From assembly GCA_049976245.1 (NCBI GenBank), contig JBMFIQ010000004.1, positions 1 to 64,000 on the forward strand: a DNA stretch of 64,000 bases, read 5' to 3'. Positions 33,764 to 43,519 of this stretch are shown here, piece after piece. The DNA is from Microbacter sp049976245. GTDB lineage: Bacteria; Bacteroidota; Bacteroidia; Bacteroidales; Paludibacteraceae. Each line of letters begins with the position of its first letter. Within the stretch, counting starts at the first letter, position 1. Below the pieces are notes generated by a model. It was not told the DNA's origin. It did no database searches and saw nothing but the letters and a program-made list of their open reading frames with translations. Made by a program: the position numbers and the translations under genes.

Positions 33764-33808
33764 GAATAGTTCGTCACATGGATCATCATTGGCGAACTAT
33801 TCTTATTT
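33764..33808 (+). terminator. Hairpin terminator of the T9SS operon
   Basis: A perfect 10-bp stem (GAATAGTTCG, 33764-33773, with CGAACTATTC, 33793-33802) is followed by a T-rich stretch (TTATTTAAT). The loop is 19 nt. A TATCTTTG -7-like box for the next gene follows at 33830-33837. Confidence 0.55.
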
Positions 33809-33852
33809 AATAGAACAAGCAAAAAGCATTATCTTTGTCCTTATTTCAGTTC

Positions 33853-35808
33853 ATGAAAAAGTTACTGTTTCTTTTCCTTTTTCTCAGCTCCATCCTGACA
33901 CAAACGTGGGGACAAATGCCTCGCATGCAAAACAGGAGATCCAACATGTCAACTTCAACTCCAACAAACGCAAAGTCAATCTATGTAGCTCCCGATGTCA
34001 AAGCATGGAAAATTAATCCGCGATTTGGATATGCCGATACGGTGGCGGTTGATACGGTTCCGCTCAATTTTCAATTTGACAATCCCGTCGATCGATACAG
34101 CCTTGCAAACTCTTACAACGGGAATTTAGCTTCTCCGCTTCAATCAAAAATTTATTTCGACCGCACGCAAAAAACCGATTTTTTGTTTGGTATTCCTTAT
34201 GATGCATATTTCCGAGCACCGCAGGATTTCTATTTTTTTAACACAAAAACACCTTACAGCAATCTGGGTTATCAAACAGGATCGTCAGCACAACAAGCCG
34301 AAGATCACGTCAATGTGCTTTTTTCGATGAACAGCGGGAAAAAATTAAACATCACCGGATTATTTGATTATATCTATGCACGGGGACAATACACCAATCA
34401 ATCGGCCAAAGCATTAATCGGTTCGCTTTATGGCAGCTATTCAAGCCGTCATTACAGCGCATCAGGCATCATTGCCTATCAAAAATTTGACAACAAAGAA
34501 AACGGTGGATTAACTGACGATCGATTTGTCACCGACCCAAATTTCACCGGACAATATGCCACCATCAACATGCCTGTCAAACTCAATGGGGCACAATCGG
34601 GATATGAAAACATCTTTTTTTATTACAATCAAAGCTATTCCATAGGGTTTACAAAAACCATTCAAGTGAACAAAGATTCCGTTCGGCAGGAATTTATTCC
34701 GGTGACAAGTTTCATCCACACCTTGGATTACAGCGTGGGGAGCAAACGATTTCGGGAGGCCGGCGTTGACACATCTTTTTTTTCCAATACTTACATTAGC
34801 ACTACCAATCACACGGATACGGCATCTGAGATGTCGGTAAAAAACACATTTGCCATCAAAATGGATGAAAAATTTAACCGTTTGCTTCATTTTGGGCTTA
34901 CGGCTTTCATTGAAAACCGATATCAACGTTACATGATGTTGTCACCAACCAACAGCCTAAGTTATGCTTCGGAAATCAACACGACGGTAGGCGGGATGTT
35001 GTCCAAATATGAAGGAAGAATTTTCAAATATGACTTTCAAGGAGACATCACAGTGCAAGGGCCTCGAGTAGGCGATTTCCATTTGAAAGGGAACATCGGA
35101 GGATTTTTTCCGTTGGGGAAAGACTCGGTGACGGTAAGAGCCCGCGGAAGAATAGAATCCGTTTCGCCAAGTTATTTTTGGGATCACTACTATTCAAACC
35201 ATTTTATTTGGGACAATCATTTTGCCAACACATTTCAAACCTACGTCGGAGGAGATATTTCATTGCCCAAACGACACATCTCATTAGGATTGCAGGTGGC
35301 AAACACCAAAAACATGCTTTATTTCAATTCGTCGGCTTTGCCGGCTCAATTTTCAGAGAACATTCAGGTTGTAGCTGCCAATGCTGAAATTGATTTTGTT
35401 GTCTCACATTTTGGGTTGGAAAATCAAGGCGTCTACCAACTCAGCAGCAATCAATCGGTTTTGCCGCTGCCTACGTGGTCAATGTTACACAATCTTTACT
35501 TCAAAAGTACTTTTTTCAAGGTACTTGACACACAGATCGGAGCATCTTGTCGTTACAATTCAGGCTATTATGCGCCAAATTACATGCCGGCCACCGAACA
35601 ATTCTTTGTGCAAAATCAAAAAATCATAGGACCATATCCACTCATCACATTGTATGCCAATTTTCATTTGAAACAGATTCGAATTTTTGTTAAATATTAC
35701 AACCTTGGCAGTTCGTTTTTGCCAAACAAGAACTATTTCTCCATCCCTCACTACCCACTAAATCCAATGACCTTCAAGTTTGGATTCTCATGGAATTTCT
35801 ACAGTTGA
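33853..35808 (+). CDS. Putative porin (Porin_10 family outer-membrane protein)
   Basis: Predicted outer-membrane beta-barrel of 651 residues. The start MKKLLFLFLFLSSILTQTWGQ gives a standard signal peptide; an upstream start at 33835 overlaps the -7 box. Many amphipathic strands and the closing NPMTFKFGFSWNFYS support a barrel. The segments KIYFDRTQKTDFLFG and NYFSIPHYPLNPMTFKFG match the Bacteroidetes putative porin family (PF14121, from memory). It lies 113 bp after the T9SS operon, behind a hairpin, so it is probably a separate unit. A link to T9SS is suggested only by position. It converges on priA with a 1-bp gap between the stop codons. Confidence 0.85.
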   Translation: MKKLLFLFLFLSSILTQTWGQMPRMQNRRSNMSTSTPTNAKSIYVAPDVKAWKINPRFGYADTVAVDTVPLNFQFDNPVDRYSLANSYNGNLASPLQSKIYFDRTQKTDFLFGIPYDAYFRAPQDFYFFNTKTPYSNLGYQTGSSAQQAEDHVNVLFSMNSGKKLNITGLFDYIYARGQYTNQSAKALIGSLYGSYSSRHYSASGIIAYQKFDNKENGGLTDDRFVTDPNFTGQYATINMPVKLNGAQSGYENIFFYYNQSYSIGFTKTIQVNKDSVRQEFIPVTSFIHTLDYSVGSKRFREAGVDTSFFSNTYISTTNHTDTASEMSVKNTFAIKMDEKFNRLLHFGLTAFIENRYQRYMMLSPTNSLSYASEINTTVGGMLSKYEGRIFKYDFQGDITVQGPRVGDFHLKGNIGGFFPLGKDSVTVRARGRIESVSPSYFWDHYYSNHFIWDNHFANTFQTYVGGDISLPKRHISLGLQVANTKNMLYFNSSALPAQFSENIQVVAANAEIDFVVSHFGLENQGVYQLSSNQSVLPLPTWSMLHNLYFKSTFFKVLDTQIGASCRYNSGYYAPNYMPATEQFFVQNQKIIGPYPLITLYANFHLKQIRIFVKYYNLGSSFLPNKNYFSIPHYPLNPMTFKFGFSWNFYS

Positions 35809-35809
35809 T

Positions 35810-38272
35810 TCAAATTGGATCCACATCAAAAATAATCTGAACGGATGAAAATGATTTTTCGCTGCGCAACAAGACTGCCGATTTTCTAAGCAACTCTTTA
35901 AGCGCTTTGTGCGAAGAACCAACTTCAAACTTTAACAAAACAGTTCGTAAATGCCAATTCATCAATCGGCCGATGGGAGGAATTTCCGGTCCAAGAACGC
36001 GATCGGCAAACAATGATGTTAATTGAGCGGCCATTTGTTGGGCTGCGCGCTGAACCACCAACTCGTTTTTGTGCCGTAAGGTGATTTGAATCAATCGATA
36101 GTAAGGCGGATAATGGAATGCATGTCGTTCTTTCATTTGCATTTGAAACATGCCCGGATAATTCTGTGCAATCACTTGACGAATAATTGGATGATCAGGA
36201 TTCATTGTTTGTAAAATCACCTTCCCCTGTTTATCGTATCGGCCGGCACGTCCACTCACCTGAGTAATCAATTGAAATGCCCTTTCATTAGCCCTGAAAT
36301 TGGGAAAATGAAGTAAAGTGTCCGCATTGAGCAGCCCAACCAAAGAAACATTCGAAAAATCCAACCCTTTGGCCACCATCTGAGTCCCGATTAAAATATC
36401 AATTTCATGCTGCTCAAAAGCCGTGATAATTCGTTCAAATCCCCGACGTGTAGTCACGGCATCAAGATCTAACCGTCCGATACGGCTGTTTGGGAAAAGG
36501 GTGCCAAGCTCTTCTTCCACTTTTTCCGTCCCAAGTCCGTTCACCGTAACGGCATTTGAACCGCAAGCAGGACAACGATCAGGCAAAGGTTCGGAATAAC
36601 CGCAATAATGACAGATCAAACGATGATTGCTTTTGTGATAAGTCAAACTGACGTCGCAATGTTGACATTTGGCCACATAACCACACTGTTTACATTCAAT
36701 GAAAGGAGCAAAACCTCGTCGGTTATGAAACAAAATGATCTGTTCGTCGGCCGAAAGCGCTTTGGTCATGGCTTCAATAAGCTCATCGGAAAAATGCCCG
36801 ACAATTCTCTTTTTGCGATACGCCTCTCTTAAATCGACTGGAAAAATTTGTGGCAAAGGAATTTCACTAAAACGTTCTTGAAGTTCGACCAATCCAAACT
36901 TATCGGACAATGCGTTCTGATAGGTTTCGACTGAAGGCGTAGCGCTTCCCAACAAAACTTTTGCACCATAAAATTGGGCTAAAACAATGGCTGTATCGCG
37001 GGCATGATAACGAGGAGACACATCTTGTTGTTTGTAGCTCACCTCATGTTCCTCGTCAACAATGATCAAACCCAAATCGTGAAAGGGCAAAAACACGGAA
37101 GATCGAACACCCAGCACCACTTGAATGCCTTCTCGTTTCAACAAATTATTCCACACTTCAACTCGCTCATTATCACTATATTTTGAATGATAAACGCCTA
37201 ATTGGTTACCAAAAATGCGTTCCAATCTGGAAGTTAACTGGGTAGTCAAAGCTATTTCGGGAACCAAATACAACACTTGACGTCCAAGATCGAGCATTTT
37301 TTGAATGAGATGAATATAAATCTCCGTTTTCCCGCTGGATGTAACGCCATGCAAAAGCACCACATTTTTCGTTTTCCATTGGTTCAAAATATCTTTCAAC
37401 GCCCTGCTTTGTGATGCATTAAGTGGTTTTGGAGATGCTTCCGGGAGAACTTCTCTTACCAAACGGCTCACTTTCTGATCGTAAAGTTGTAAAATTCCTT
37501 TATCAACCAATGCATTTAACACAGCAGGAGAAGCGCCCGTCTGTTCCAATAACATTTTCTTTGACACGGGCATTGGTTCATTTTGCGACAAAAACCGCGA
37601 TAGATCAAAGTAAGTCAGCAGAAGATCCATTTGTTTTTTGGCACGTTTCAGTCCATCAAGCATTGATTTGAATGTTGCTTCATCTTCTTTGTTAAAAGCC
37701 GCTTTCACCATCGTGACCGTTTTGGGTTTATAACCGACTGAAAGTGTTTGGGCAATCACAACCGCATTTTTTTCCATCATCCTTTTGATCTCCACCATGA
37801 CCTGCTTCGATTGCGTTCGTTTTATCAGCTCTGCAATGGTAGAAGTTTTATCGGCGGAAAGTGCCTTGAATAGCCTCATCTCTTTGATGGTCAACACCGA
37901 TTCGTCATCAAAATCGGGATGAATGCATACCTGCGTTTCACTTTCTAATCGCAATCCCATCGGGATAGCCGCCACAAAAATTTCGCCCAAAGTGGTCATA
38001 TAATATGAAGCAATCCATTCCCAAAGCTGAAACTGCGGACGAATCATCATGGGATAATCATCCATCAAAGCAACAATGGATTTAACTTCGTTTAATGACG
38101 GTTCAATGAAATGCAAAGAATGGACGATGCCACAATACAGTTTTGATTTTCCAAACGGAACCACAACCCGCATGCCTACCTGAATCACCGGCGACAATGC
38201 ATCCGGCACAAAGTAAGTAAATGTTCCTTCAATCGGAACAGGCAAGATGATTTCAACAAAAGAAGGATTCAT
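35810..38272 (-). CDS. priA: Primosomal replication-restart helicase PriA
   Basis: Superfamily 2 helicase that restarts stalled forks. N-terminal 3'-end-binding domain (residues 1-110), winged helix, then Walker A GVTSSGKTE near residue 305 and DEEH in IIVDEEHEVSYKQQD. The zinc-binding insert with eight Cys is present (CKQCGY, CQHCDV, CHYCGY, CPACGS, about residues 535-580), as is motif V/VI with QVSGRAGR. The 820 residues are normal for Bacteroidetes. It lies 3 bp after murB on the same strand, so they are one operon. Confidence 0.97.
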   Translation of the reverse strand: MNPSFVEIILPVPIEGTFTYFVPDALSPVIQVGMRVVVPFGKSKLYCGIVHSLHFIEPSLNEVKSIVALMDDYPMMIRPQFQLWEWIASYYMTTLGEIFVAAIPMGLRLESETQVCIHPDFDDESVLTIKEMRLFKALSADKTSTIAELIKRTQSKQVMVEIKRMMEKNAVVIAQTLSVGYKPKTVTMVKAAFNKEDEATFKSMLDGLKRAKKQMDLLLTYFDLSRFLSQNEPMPVSKKMLLEQTGASPAVLNALVDKGILQLYDQKVSRLVREVLPEASPKPLNASQSRALKDILNQWKTKNVVLLHGVTSSGKTEIYIHLIQKMLDLGRQVLYLVPEIALTTQLTSRLERIFGNQLGVYHSKYSDNERVEVWNNLLKREGIQVVLGVRSSVFLPFHDLGLIIVDEEHEVSYKQQDVSPRYHARDTAIVLAQFYGAKVLLGSATPSVETYQNALSDKFGLVELQERFSEIPLPQIFPVDLREAYRKKRIVGHFSDELIEAMTKALSADEQIILFHNRRGFAPFIECKQCGYVAKCQHCDVSLTYHKSNHRLICHYCGYSEPLPDRCPACGSNAVTVNGLGTEKVEEELGTLFPNSRIGRLDLDAVTTRRGFERIITAFEQHEIDILIGTQMVAKGLDFSNVSLVGLLNADTLLHFPNFRANERAFQLITQVSGRAGRYDKQGKVILQTMNPDHPIIRQVIAQNYPGMFQMQMKERHAFHYPPYYRLIQITLRHKNELVVQRAAQQMAAQLTSLFADRVLGPEIPPIGRLMNWHLRTVLLKFEVGSSHKALKELLRKSAVLLRSEKSFSSVQIIFDVDPI

Positions 38273-38275
38273 GAT

Positions 38276-39289
38276 CTATTTTACAAACAAGGCTTCAGGG
38301 ATCAAATCGATTTGAAAAGTTGATTTAACGGACGATTGAATGGCGAAAGCCAATTGTTCCACCTCCTCACCGATACAATGATTCACATTAACCAGCACCA
38401 ATGCCTGTTTGTCGTACACAGCCACATTTCCCATGCGTTTTCCTTTCCAACCACATTTTTCAATCAGCCAACCGGCAGCAATTTTCATTTCTTGACCAAA
38501 AGGGAAGGCCACCACATCGGGAAAACGCGAACGCAACGCATCAAAAGCATCGATTGAAATGATCGGATTTTTGAAAAAACTCCCTGCACTACCTAAAACA
38601 GCTGGATCAGGCAACTTTTCATCGCGCAAACGTCGAACGGCACGACTAACATCGAAAACGGAAGGATGAGTGATCCCCTCTTTTTGCAATTGCTCAACAA
38701 TGCCCCGATAACTCAGATGCAACGTAGGTCGCTTCTGTAACCGAAAAGTTACTGCCGTAACAATCACTTTGCCGTGCAATGCCTGTTTGAAGATGGAATC
38801 CCGATAACCAAAATGACAGGCCTCGTTTGAAAAAACTTTCTCTTTACCTGAATCAATTTCAAGGCAAAAAACCTGATCGATCACATCTTTCGCTTCCACC
38901 CCATACGCACCGATGTTTTGAACGGGAGCCGCACCCACTGTTCCGGGAATACCCGTTAGATTTTCCAATCCACCCCATCCCTTTTGAACACAAAAATCGA
39001 CAAAATCGCTCCAATTTTCCCCTGCAGCGGCAGCAACCGTGACAACATCATCCTGTTCCGATACTTCAATGCCCTTCAAGGAAATTTTAACAACCGATTT
39101 ATCAACCCGTGAATAAAAAACCACATTACTGCCTCCACCCAAAATGAAAAAAGGCTGTTTTTCTTCTTGCTGAAGACGACACCATTGTCGTACATCGTCC
39201 AATGAAGTCAACTCAATAAACCGACTGCAACAGGCATCAATGCCAAAAGTATTGAAAGGTTTCAACGAAAAGGAAGCATGTTGAATCAT
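38276..39289 (-). CDS. murB: UDP-N-acetylenolpyruvoylglucosamine reductase MurB
   Basis: FAD-dependent second step of UDP-MurNAc formation, with NADPH. The FAD-binding segment PFFILGGGSNVVF is at about residues 44-56. GIPGTVGAAPVQNIGAYGVE includes the active-site region, and the catalytic Ser is in GSAGSFFKNP. The length (337) and the presence of the type I loop fit the E. coli-like MurB class. It is transcribed with priA and away from murA, 136 bp apart, so both cytoplasmic steps committed to MurNAc are coded back to back. Confidence 0.97.
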   Translation of the reverse strand: MIQHASFSLKPFNTFGIDACCSRFIELTSLDDVRQWCRLQQEEKQPFFILGGGSNVVFYSRVDKSVVKISLKGIEVSEQDDVVTVAAAAGENWSDFVDFCVQKGWGGLENLTGIPGTVGAAPVQNIGAYGVEAKDVIDQVFCLEIDSGKEKVFSNEACHFGYRDSIFKQALHGKVIVTAVTFRLQKRPTLHLSYRGIVEQLQKEGITHPSVFDVSRAVRRLRDEKLPDPAVLGSAGSFFKNPIISIDAFDALRSRFPDVVAFPFGQEMKIAAGWLIEKCGWKGKRMGNVAVYDKQALVLVNVNHCIGEEVEQLAFAIQSSVKSTFQIDLIPEALFVK

Positions 39290-39425
39290 AAGAAGATTAT
39301 TTGAAAGTCAAAATTACGACAAAACAGGAATAAAATCGAATTCCATGCCTCAAATCGTCAAAAAGAGTGTAAATTTGCACACAAAGCATGCACTATTTTT
39401 TAAAAAATTGTATTCATCATTCGCC

Positions 39426-40733
39426 ATGGCCTCATTTGAAATCATAGGCGGCAAACAACTTGCCGGAGAGATCGAGCCACAAGGAGCAAAAAATGAAGCA
39501 CTTCAAATCATTTGCGCCACGCTGCTAACCGACCAGAAAGTAACCATCAGCAACCTGCCGAACATTCGAGACGTCAATCAACTGATTGATTTATTAAAAT
39601 TAATCGGCGTAACTGTCGTTCAGGAAGATTCACATACCTATTCTTTTCAGGCCAAAAACATTCTTTTTGATCAGCTCAATTCGGATGAATTTGTCAAAAA
39701 GGCCACTACACTTCGAGGATCCATCATGATCGTCGGCCCTTTATTGACCCGTTTCGGATACGCTACCGTGCCTCATCCCGGTGGTGATAAGATCGGAAGA
39801 CGCCGCATTGACACCCACTATCTCGGATTTCAAAAACTTGGAGCAATAATCCGTTATAACTTTGAAAGAACGGAAGTTACAGCGCCAAAAAAAGGATTGA
39901 CAGGCCAATACATTTTGCTCGACGAAGCCTCGGTGACCGGAACAGCCAATCTTGTTATGGCCGCCGTACTGGCTAAAGGAAAAACAACTCTTTTTAATGC
40001 GGCATGTGAACCTTATCTGTTTCAACTTTGCACCATGCTCAACAAAATGGGAGCACATATTTCCGGTGTTGGATCAAACCTCTTGGTAATTGAAGGCGTA
40101 GAAAAACTTTCCGGCTGCGAACATCGCATTTTGCCTGACATCATCGAAATCGGCAGTTTCATCGGATTAGCAGCCATGACCCGTTCGGAGTTAACCATCC
40201 GAAGAGTACATCAGGAACAGTTAGGACTTACCGCCGACATTTTTCAACGCATGGGCATTTCATTGATGTTTCGTGACGACAACATTTACATCCCAGCTCA
40301 ATCCGGTTATCACATTCAACGATTCTTTGACGGATCCATCATGAACATTGCCGATGCCCCATGGCCGGGTTTTTCACCCGATTTAATCAGTGTGGCTCTC
40401 GTCGTAGCCACACAAGCAAAAGGGAGTGTGCTGATTCATCAAAAAATGTTTGAAAGCCGACTTTTCTTTGTGGATAAATTGATCGATATGGGGGCACAAA
40501 TCATTCTTTGCGATCCGCATCGGGCAGTCGTCATTGGGTTAAACCACGAACAACCTTTACGCGCCACCCGAATGACTTCGCCCGACATCCGTGCAGGCGT
40601 TGCCCTACTGATTGCGGCACTTTCAGCTGAAGGAACCAGCACCATCGACAACATTGAACAAATTGATCGAGGCTACGAACAAATCGACGTGCGGCTACAT
40701 CAACTCGGTGCCGACATCAAACGCATTGACTAA
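39426..40733 (+). CDS. murA: UDP-N-acetylglucosamine 1-carboxyvinyltransferase MurA (Asp variant)
   Basis: First committed step of peptidoglycan synthesis: transfer of enolpyruvate from PEP to UDP-GlcNAc. The start MASFEIIGGKQLAGEI gives 435 residues; the open frame extends 27 codons upstream without family support. The substrate-binding PQGAKNEALQ and the C-terminal TSPDIRAGVALLIAALSA are present. The loop that carries Cys115 in E. coli reads PGGDKIGRRRIDTH, with Asp121 in place of the Cys. That substitution is known to give fosfomycin insensitivity in other bacteria. A TAAATTTG -7-like box lies at 39370-39377. Confidence 0.96.
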   Translation: MASFEIIGGKQLAGEIEPQGAKNEALQIICATLLTDQKVTISNLPNIRDVNQLIDLLKLIGVTVVQEDSHTYSFQAKNILFDQLNSDEFVKKATTLRGSIMIVGPLLTRFGYATVPHPGGDKIGRRRIDTHYLGFQKLGAIIRYNFERTEVTAPKKGLTGQYILLDEASVTGTANLVMAAVLAKGKTTLFNAACEPYLFQLCTMLNKMGAHISGVGSNLLVIEGVEKLSGCEHRILPDIIEIGSFIGLAAMTRSELTIRRVHQEQLGLTADIFQRMGISLMFRDDNIYIPAQSGYHIQRFFDGSIMNIADAPWPGFSPDLISVALVVATQAKGSVLIHQKMFESRLFFVDKLIDMGAQIILCDPHRAVVIGLNHEQPLRATRMTSPDIRAGVALLIAALSAEGTSTIDNIEQIDRGYEQIDVRLHQLGADIKRID

Positions 40734-40762
40734 AAAACATCAACTTTTTAATCTCATCGTTT

Positions 40763-43432
40763 ATGAACGCTCAACTTTTCTCAAGAAAAATCAGCCATTT
40801 TGTGCTGACGGCGATCTTTTTAGGAATGACGCTTTGCGGACAAGCCGAAAATAAAATCAATACGGCTTTCTTTACATCGACTCCCATTCAGCTCACCAAC
40901 GATCGCTCCATTGCTTCGGCAGGAAAACAACTCTTTTTTGGTGATTCATTGCTCGAAAGCCATGCAATGGATGCAACCCTTTCGCCCGATGGTAAATGGC
41001 TTGCCGTTGAAGAACGTTACAGCTTGGTGATCATCAACACGACAGACAAAAAAGTGGCCTTTTCACTGCCGCTAAAACAGATAAAACAAATCGCCCAAAC
41101 AAAATACGGAGTGATGAATACCTATTCGGGCATTTGTTGGAAAACCATAAACGGAGAAAATCGAATTGTCTGGAGTGCCGCTAACGGAGCCCATGCCCTG
41201 TCGTACGTTATTCAGGCAAACTGGAACGGACACAAAGCCGAAGTAACAAAAATTTTTACCTACAAACCCGTTCCTCCGGCCGAAACAGCATTGCCCAACG
41301 AAGTGTTAATCCGAAATGAGAATGGACATGAAGTCATTTATGTGGTTCTGAACGGAAACAATCAACTGATCAAACAAGATTTACAAACCGGAGACACACT
41401 TTGGATTGCCAACACCGGTGTGGCTCCTTATGGCATAACTTATGCCAACAACAAAATTTACGTTACCAATTGGGCAGGCCGAATTCCTCAAAAAAATGAT
41501 GTCAATGTGGCAGGAGTGCCTTGGGGTGAAGCCAGGATTGACACCAGCAACGCCGCAACACGCGAAGGAAGTGTGAGCGTCTTTGATCCAGCCTCGGGGA
41601 AAGCACTCCATTCAATCATCGTAGGATTACATCCCAATAAAATTACAGCTTCTCACGACCAAAAATTTGTGTATCTCACCAATTCAAACAGTGACAACGT
41701 TAGTGTCATCAGCACTGTGAATGACGTTGTTGTTGAAACCATTCCGATCCGATTGCAACACGAAATCAACGACTATTTTGGTGATTCACCCAACGGGCTC
41801 ACCGTTTCGGCTGACGGGAAAAAATTGTTCGTAGCCGTAGGTATGGACAATGCCGTAGCAGTGGTCACATTAGGCAAAAAAAGTGCTGCAACCGGCATTC
41901 AACCACAAAGCACCATAGTCGGATTTATTCCGACAGGATATTATCCTTCATCCATTTCCATCAAAGACAGCAAAGAACTTTTTGTGACAAACATTGAAGC
42001 AGATGGTCCAAACCGTCCCTTCTTTCTGCTGAAAAACGAACCTCCCGTGTTTAATTCACATCACATGTTGGCCTCTGTCTCCATCATTAACATGCCAAAC
42101 GCAACTCAATTGCAACGTTACACCAAACAGGTGATCGCTTTGAACCAACTACAACGGCTTATGGAGGCTCAACAAAAGCCGCGTGCAGGCATTGAACCAA
42201 AACCAATCCCTGAACGGATTGGAGAACCTTCTGTTTTCAAACATGTTCTTTACATCATCAAAGAAAATCGGACTTACGATCAAGTGCTTGGCGACGTAAA
42301 AACAGGCAATGGCGATCCGAAATTGTGTACGTTTGGCGAACAGGTAACGCCCAACACGCATCGATTGGTGCAAGAATATCAGTTGTTAGACAATTTTATG
42401 GCATCCGGGAAATGTTCTGCTGAGGGACATCAATGGACTGATGCCTCCATAGTGACGGACTACATCGAAAAAAACATCCGTGCATGGTTTAGAAGTTATC
42501 CTCATGTTCAAACAGATGCTTTAGTTTATGCTCCAAGCGGATTTTTGTGGGACAATGCGCGCAAACACGGTGTTTCCGTCGAAATTTTCGGAGAAGCATG
42601 CATTCCTCATTTCGATCCAAAATTGGACTGGACTGCCAATTATGAAAATTATCTCAAGGGGATTCCGTTCCAATTTACCAACGTCACAACTTTGAACACG
42701 GTAAAGCCAATTTTGAGTGCCACATATCCCGGCTATGACAGCCATAAAATTCCTGACGCCATTCGAGCCGATGCTTTTATTGCAGAATTAAAACACTACG
42801 AAGCAATACAGGGTGACTCGTTGCCTCAATTAATGATCATGGCGCTTCCGGCCGATCACACAGCAGGCATGGCTCCCGGATTTCCAACGCCTCGAGCCAT
42901 GGTAGCCGACAATGATTATGCCTTGGGGAGAATCATCGAAGCATATACCAAAAGCAGATTTTACAAAAACAGCGTCATTTTTGTTGTAGAAGATGACTCA
43001 CAGGACGGATGGGATCATGTTTCCGCTTTGCGCACGGGAGCCATGGTAATCAGTCCATATTCACGTTTGCACACCACCATTTCCATTCCGTACAATCAGC
43101 CATCAATGGTGAGAACCATTGAGCAAATTCTCGGATTGCCGCCAATGAACATTCAAGATGCCATTGCAACTCCCATGTGGGCATGTTTCAATAACAAAGT
43201 GGATTTAACGCCCTATGTGGCGACACCTAATCGAATTCCGCTCAACGAAATGAACAAACCATTGAATGAACTGAAAGGAACGGCGCTCCACTTTGCCAAA
43301 CAAAGCCTTGAACCACAATTTGCAGGCATTGACAGCGGAAATGATGATCTTCTGAATCGAATCATCTGGTTTGCTTCCAAAGGCAATGTCCCCTATCCTG
43401 CTCAATTTGCCGGCAAAGAAAGCGACGAATAA
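40763..43432 (+). CDS. Exported YncE-like beta-propeller fused to alkaline-phosphatase-superfamily phosphoesterase
   Basis: An 889-residue exported protein with a signal peptide (LTAIFLGMTLCGQA). Residues about 60-470 form a seven-bladed YVTN/YncE beta-propeller, with repeats such as KFVYLTNSNSDNVSVIST and KKLFVAVGMDNAVAVV. From about residue 493 the phosphoesterase family domain begins with HVLYIIKENRTYDQVLGD, and the metal-site segments GHQWTD and VVEDDSQDGWDHVSALRTG follow. This domain belongs to the acid phosphatase/phospholipase C type group. Bifunctional proteins of this design are known in Bacteroidetes, but the substrate is unknown. It is 30 bp after murA, and may be partly co-transcribed. 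Confidence 0.85.
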   Translation: MNAQLFSRKISHFVLTAIFLGMTLCGQAENKINTAFFTSTPIQLTNDRSIASAGKQLFFGDSLLESHAMDATLSPDGKWLAVEERYSLVIINTTDKKVAFSLPLKQIKQIAQTKYGVMNTYSGICWKTINGENRIVWSAANGAHALSYVIQANWNGHKAEVTKIFTYKPVPPAETALPNEVLIRNENGHEVIYVVLNGNNQLIKQDLQTGDTLWIANTGVAPYGITYANNKIYVTNWAGRIPQKNDVNVAGVPWGEARIDTSNAATREGSVSVFDPASGKALHSIIVGLHPNKITASHDQKFVYLTNSNSDNVSVISTVNDVVVETIPIRLQHEINDYFGDSPNGLTVSADGKKLFVAVGMDNAVAVVTLGKKSAATGIQPQSTIVGFIPTGYYPSSISIKDSKELFVTNIEADGPNRPFFLLKNEPPVFNSHHMLASVSIINMPNATQLQRYTKQVIALNQLQRLMEAQQKPRAGIEPKPIPERIGEPSVFKHVLYIIKENRTYDQVLGDVKTGNGDPKLCTFGEQVTPNTHRLVQEYQLLDNFMASGKCSAEGHQWTDASIVTDYIEKNIRAWFRSYPHVQTDALVYAPSGFLWDNARKHGVSVEIFGEACIPHFDPKLDWTANYENYLKGIPFQFTNVTTLNTVKPILSATYPGYDSHKIPDAIRADAFIAELKHYEAIQGDSLPQLMIMALPADHTAGMAPGFPTPRAMVADNDYALGRIIEAYTKSRFYKNSVIFVVEDDSQDGWDHVSALRTGAMVISPYSRLHTTISIPYNQPSMVRTIEQILGLPPMNIQDAIATPMWACFNNKVDLTPYVATPNRIPLNEMNKPLNELKGTALHFAKQSLEPQFAGIDSGNDDLLNRIIWFASKGNVPYPAQFAGKESDE

Positions 43433-43519
43433 ACCCATTAACCCAAACATCCTAAAATCAGTCAAACCAATGACAAAAAATCAATTCATAACAAACAACA
43501 ACTTTAGATGTAATCAACC

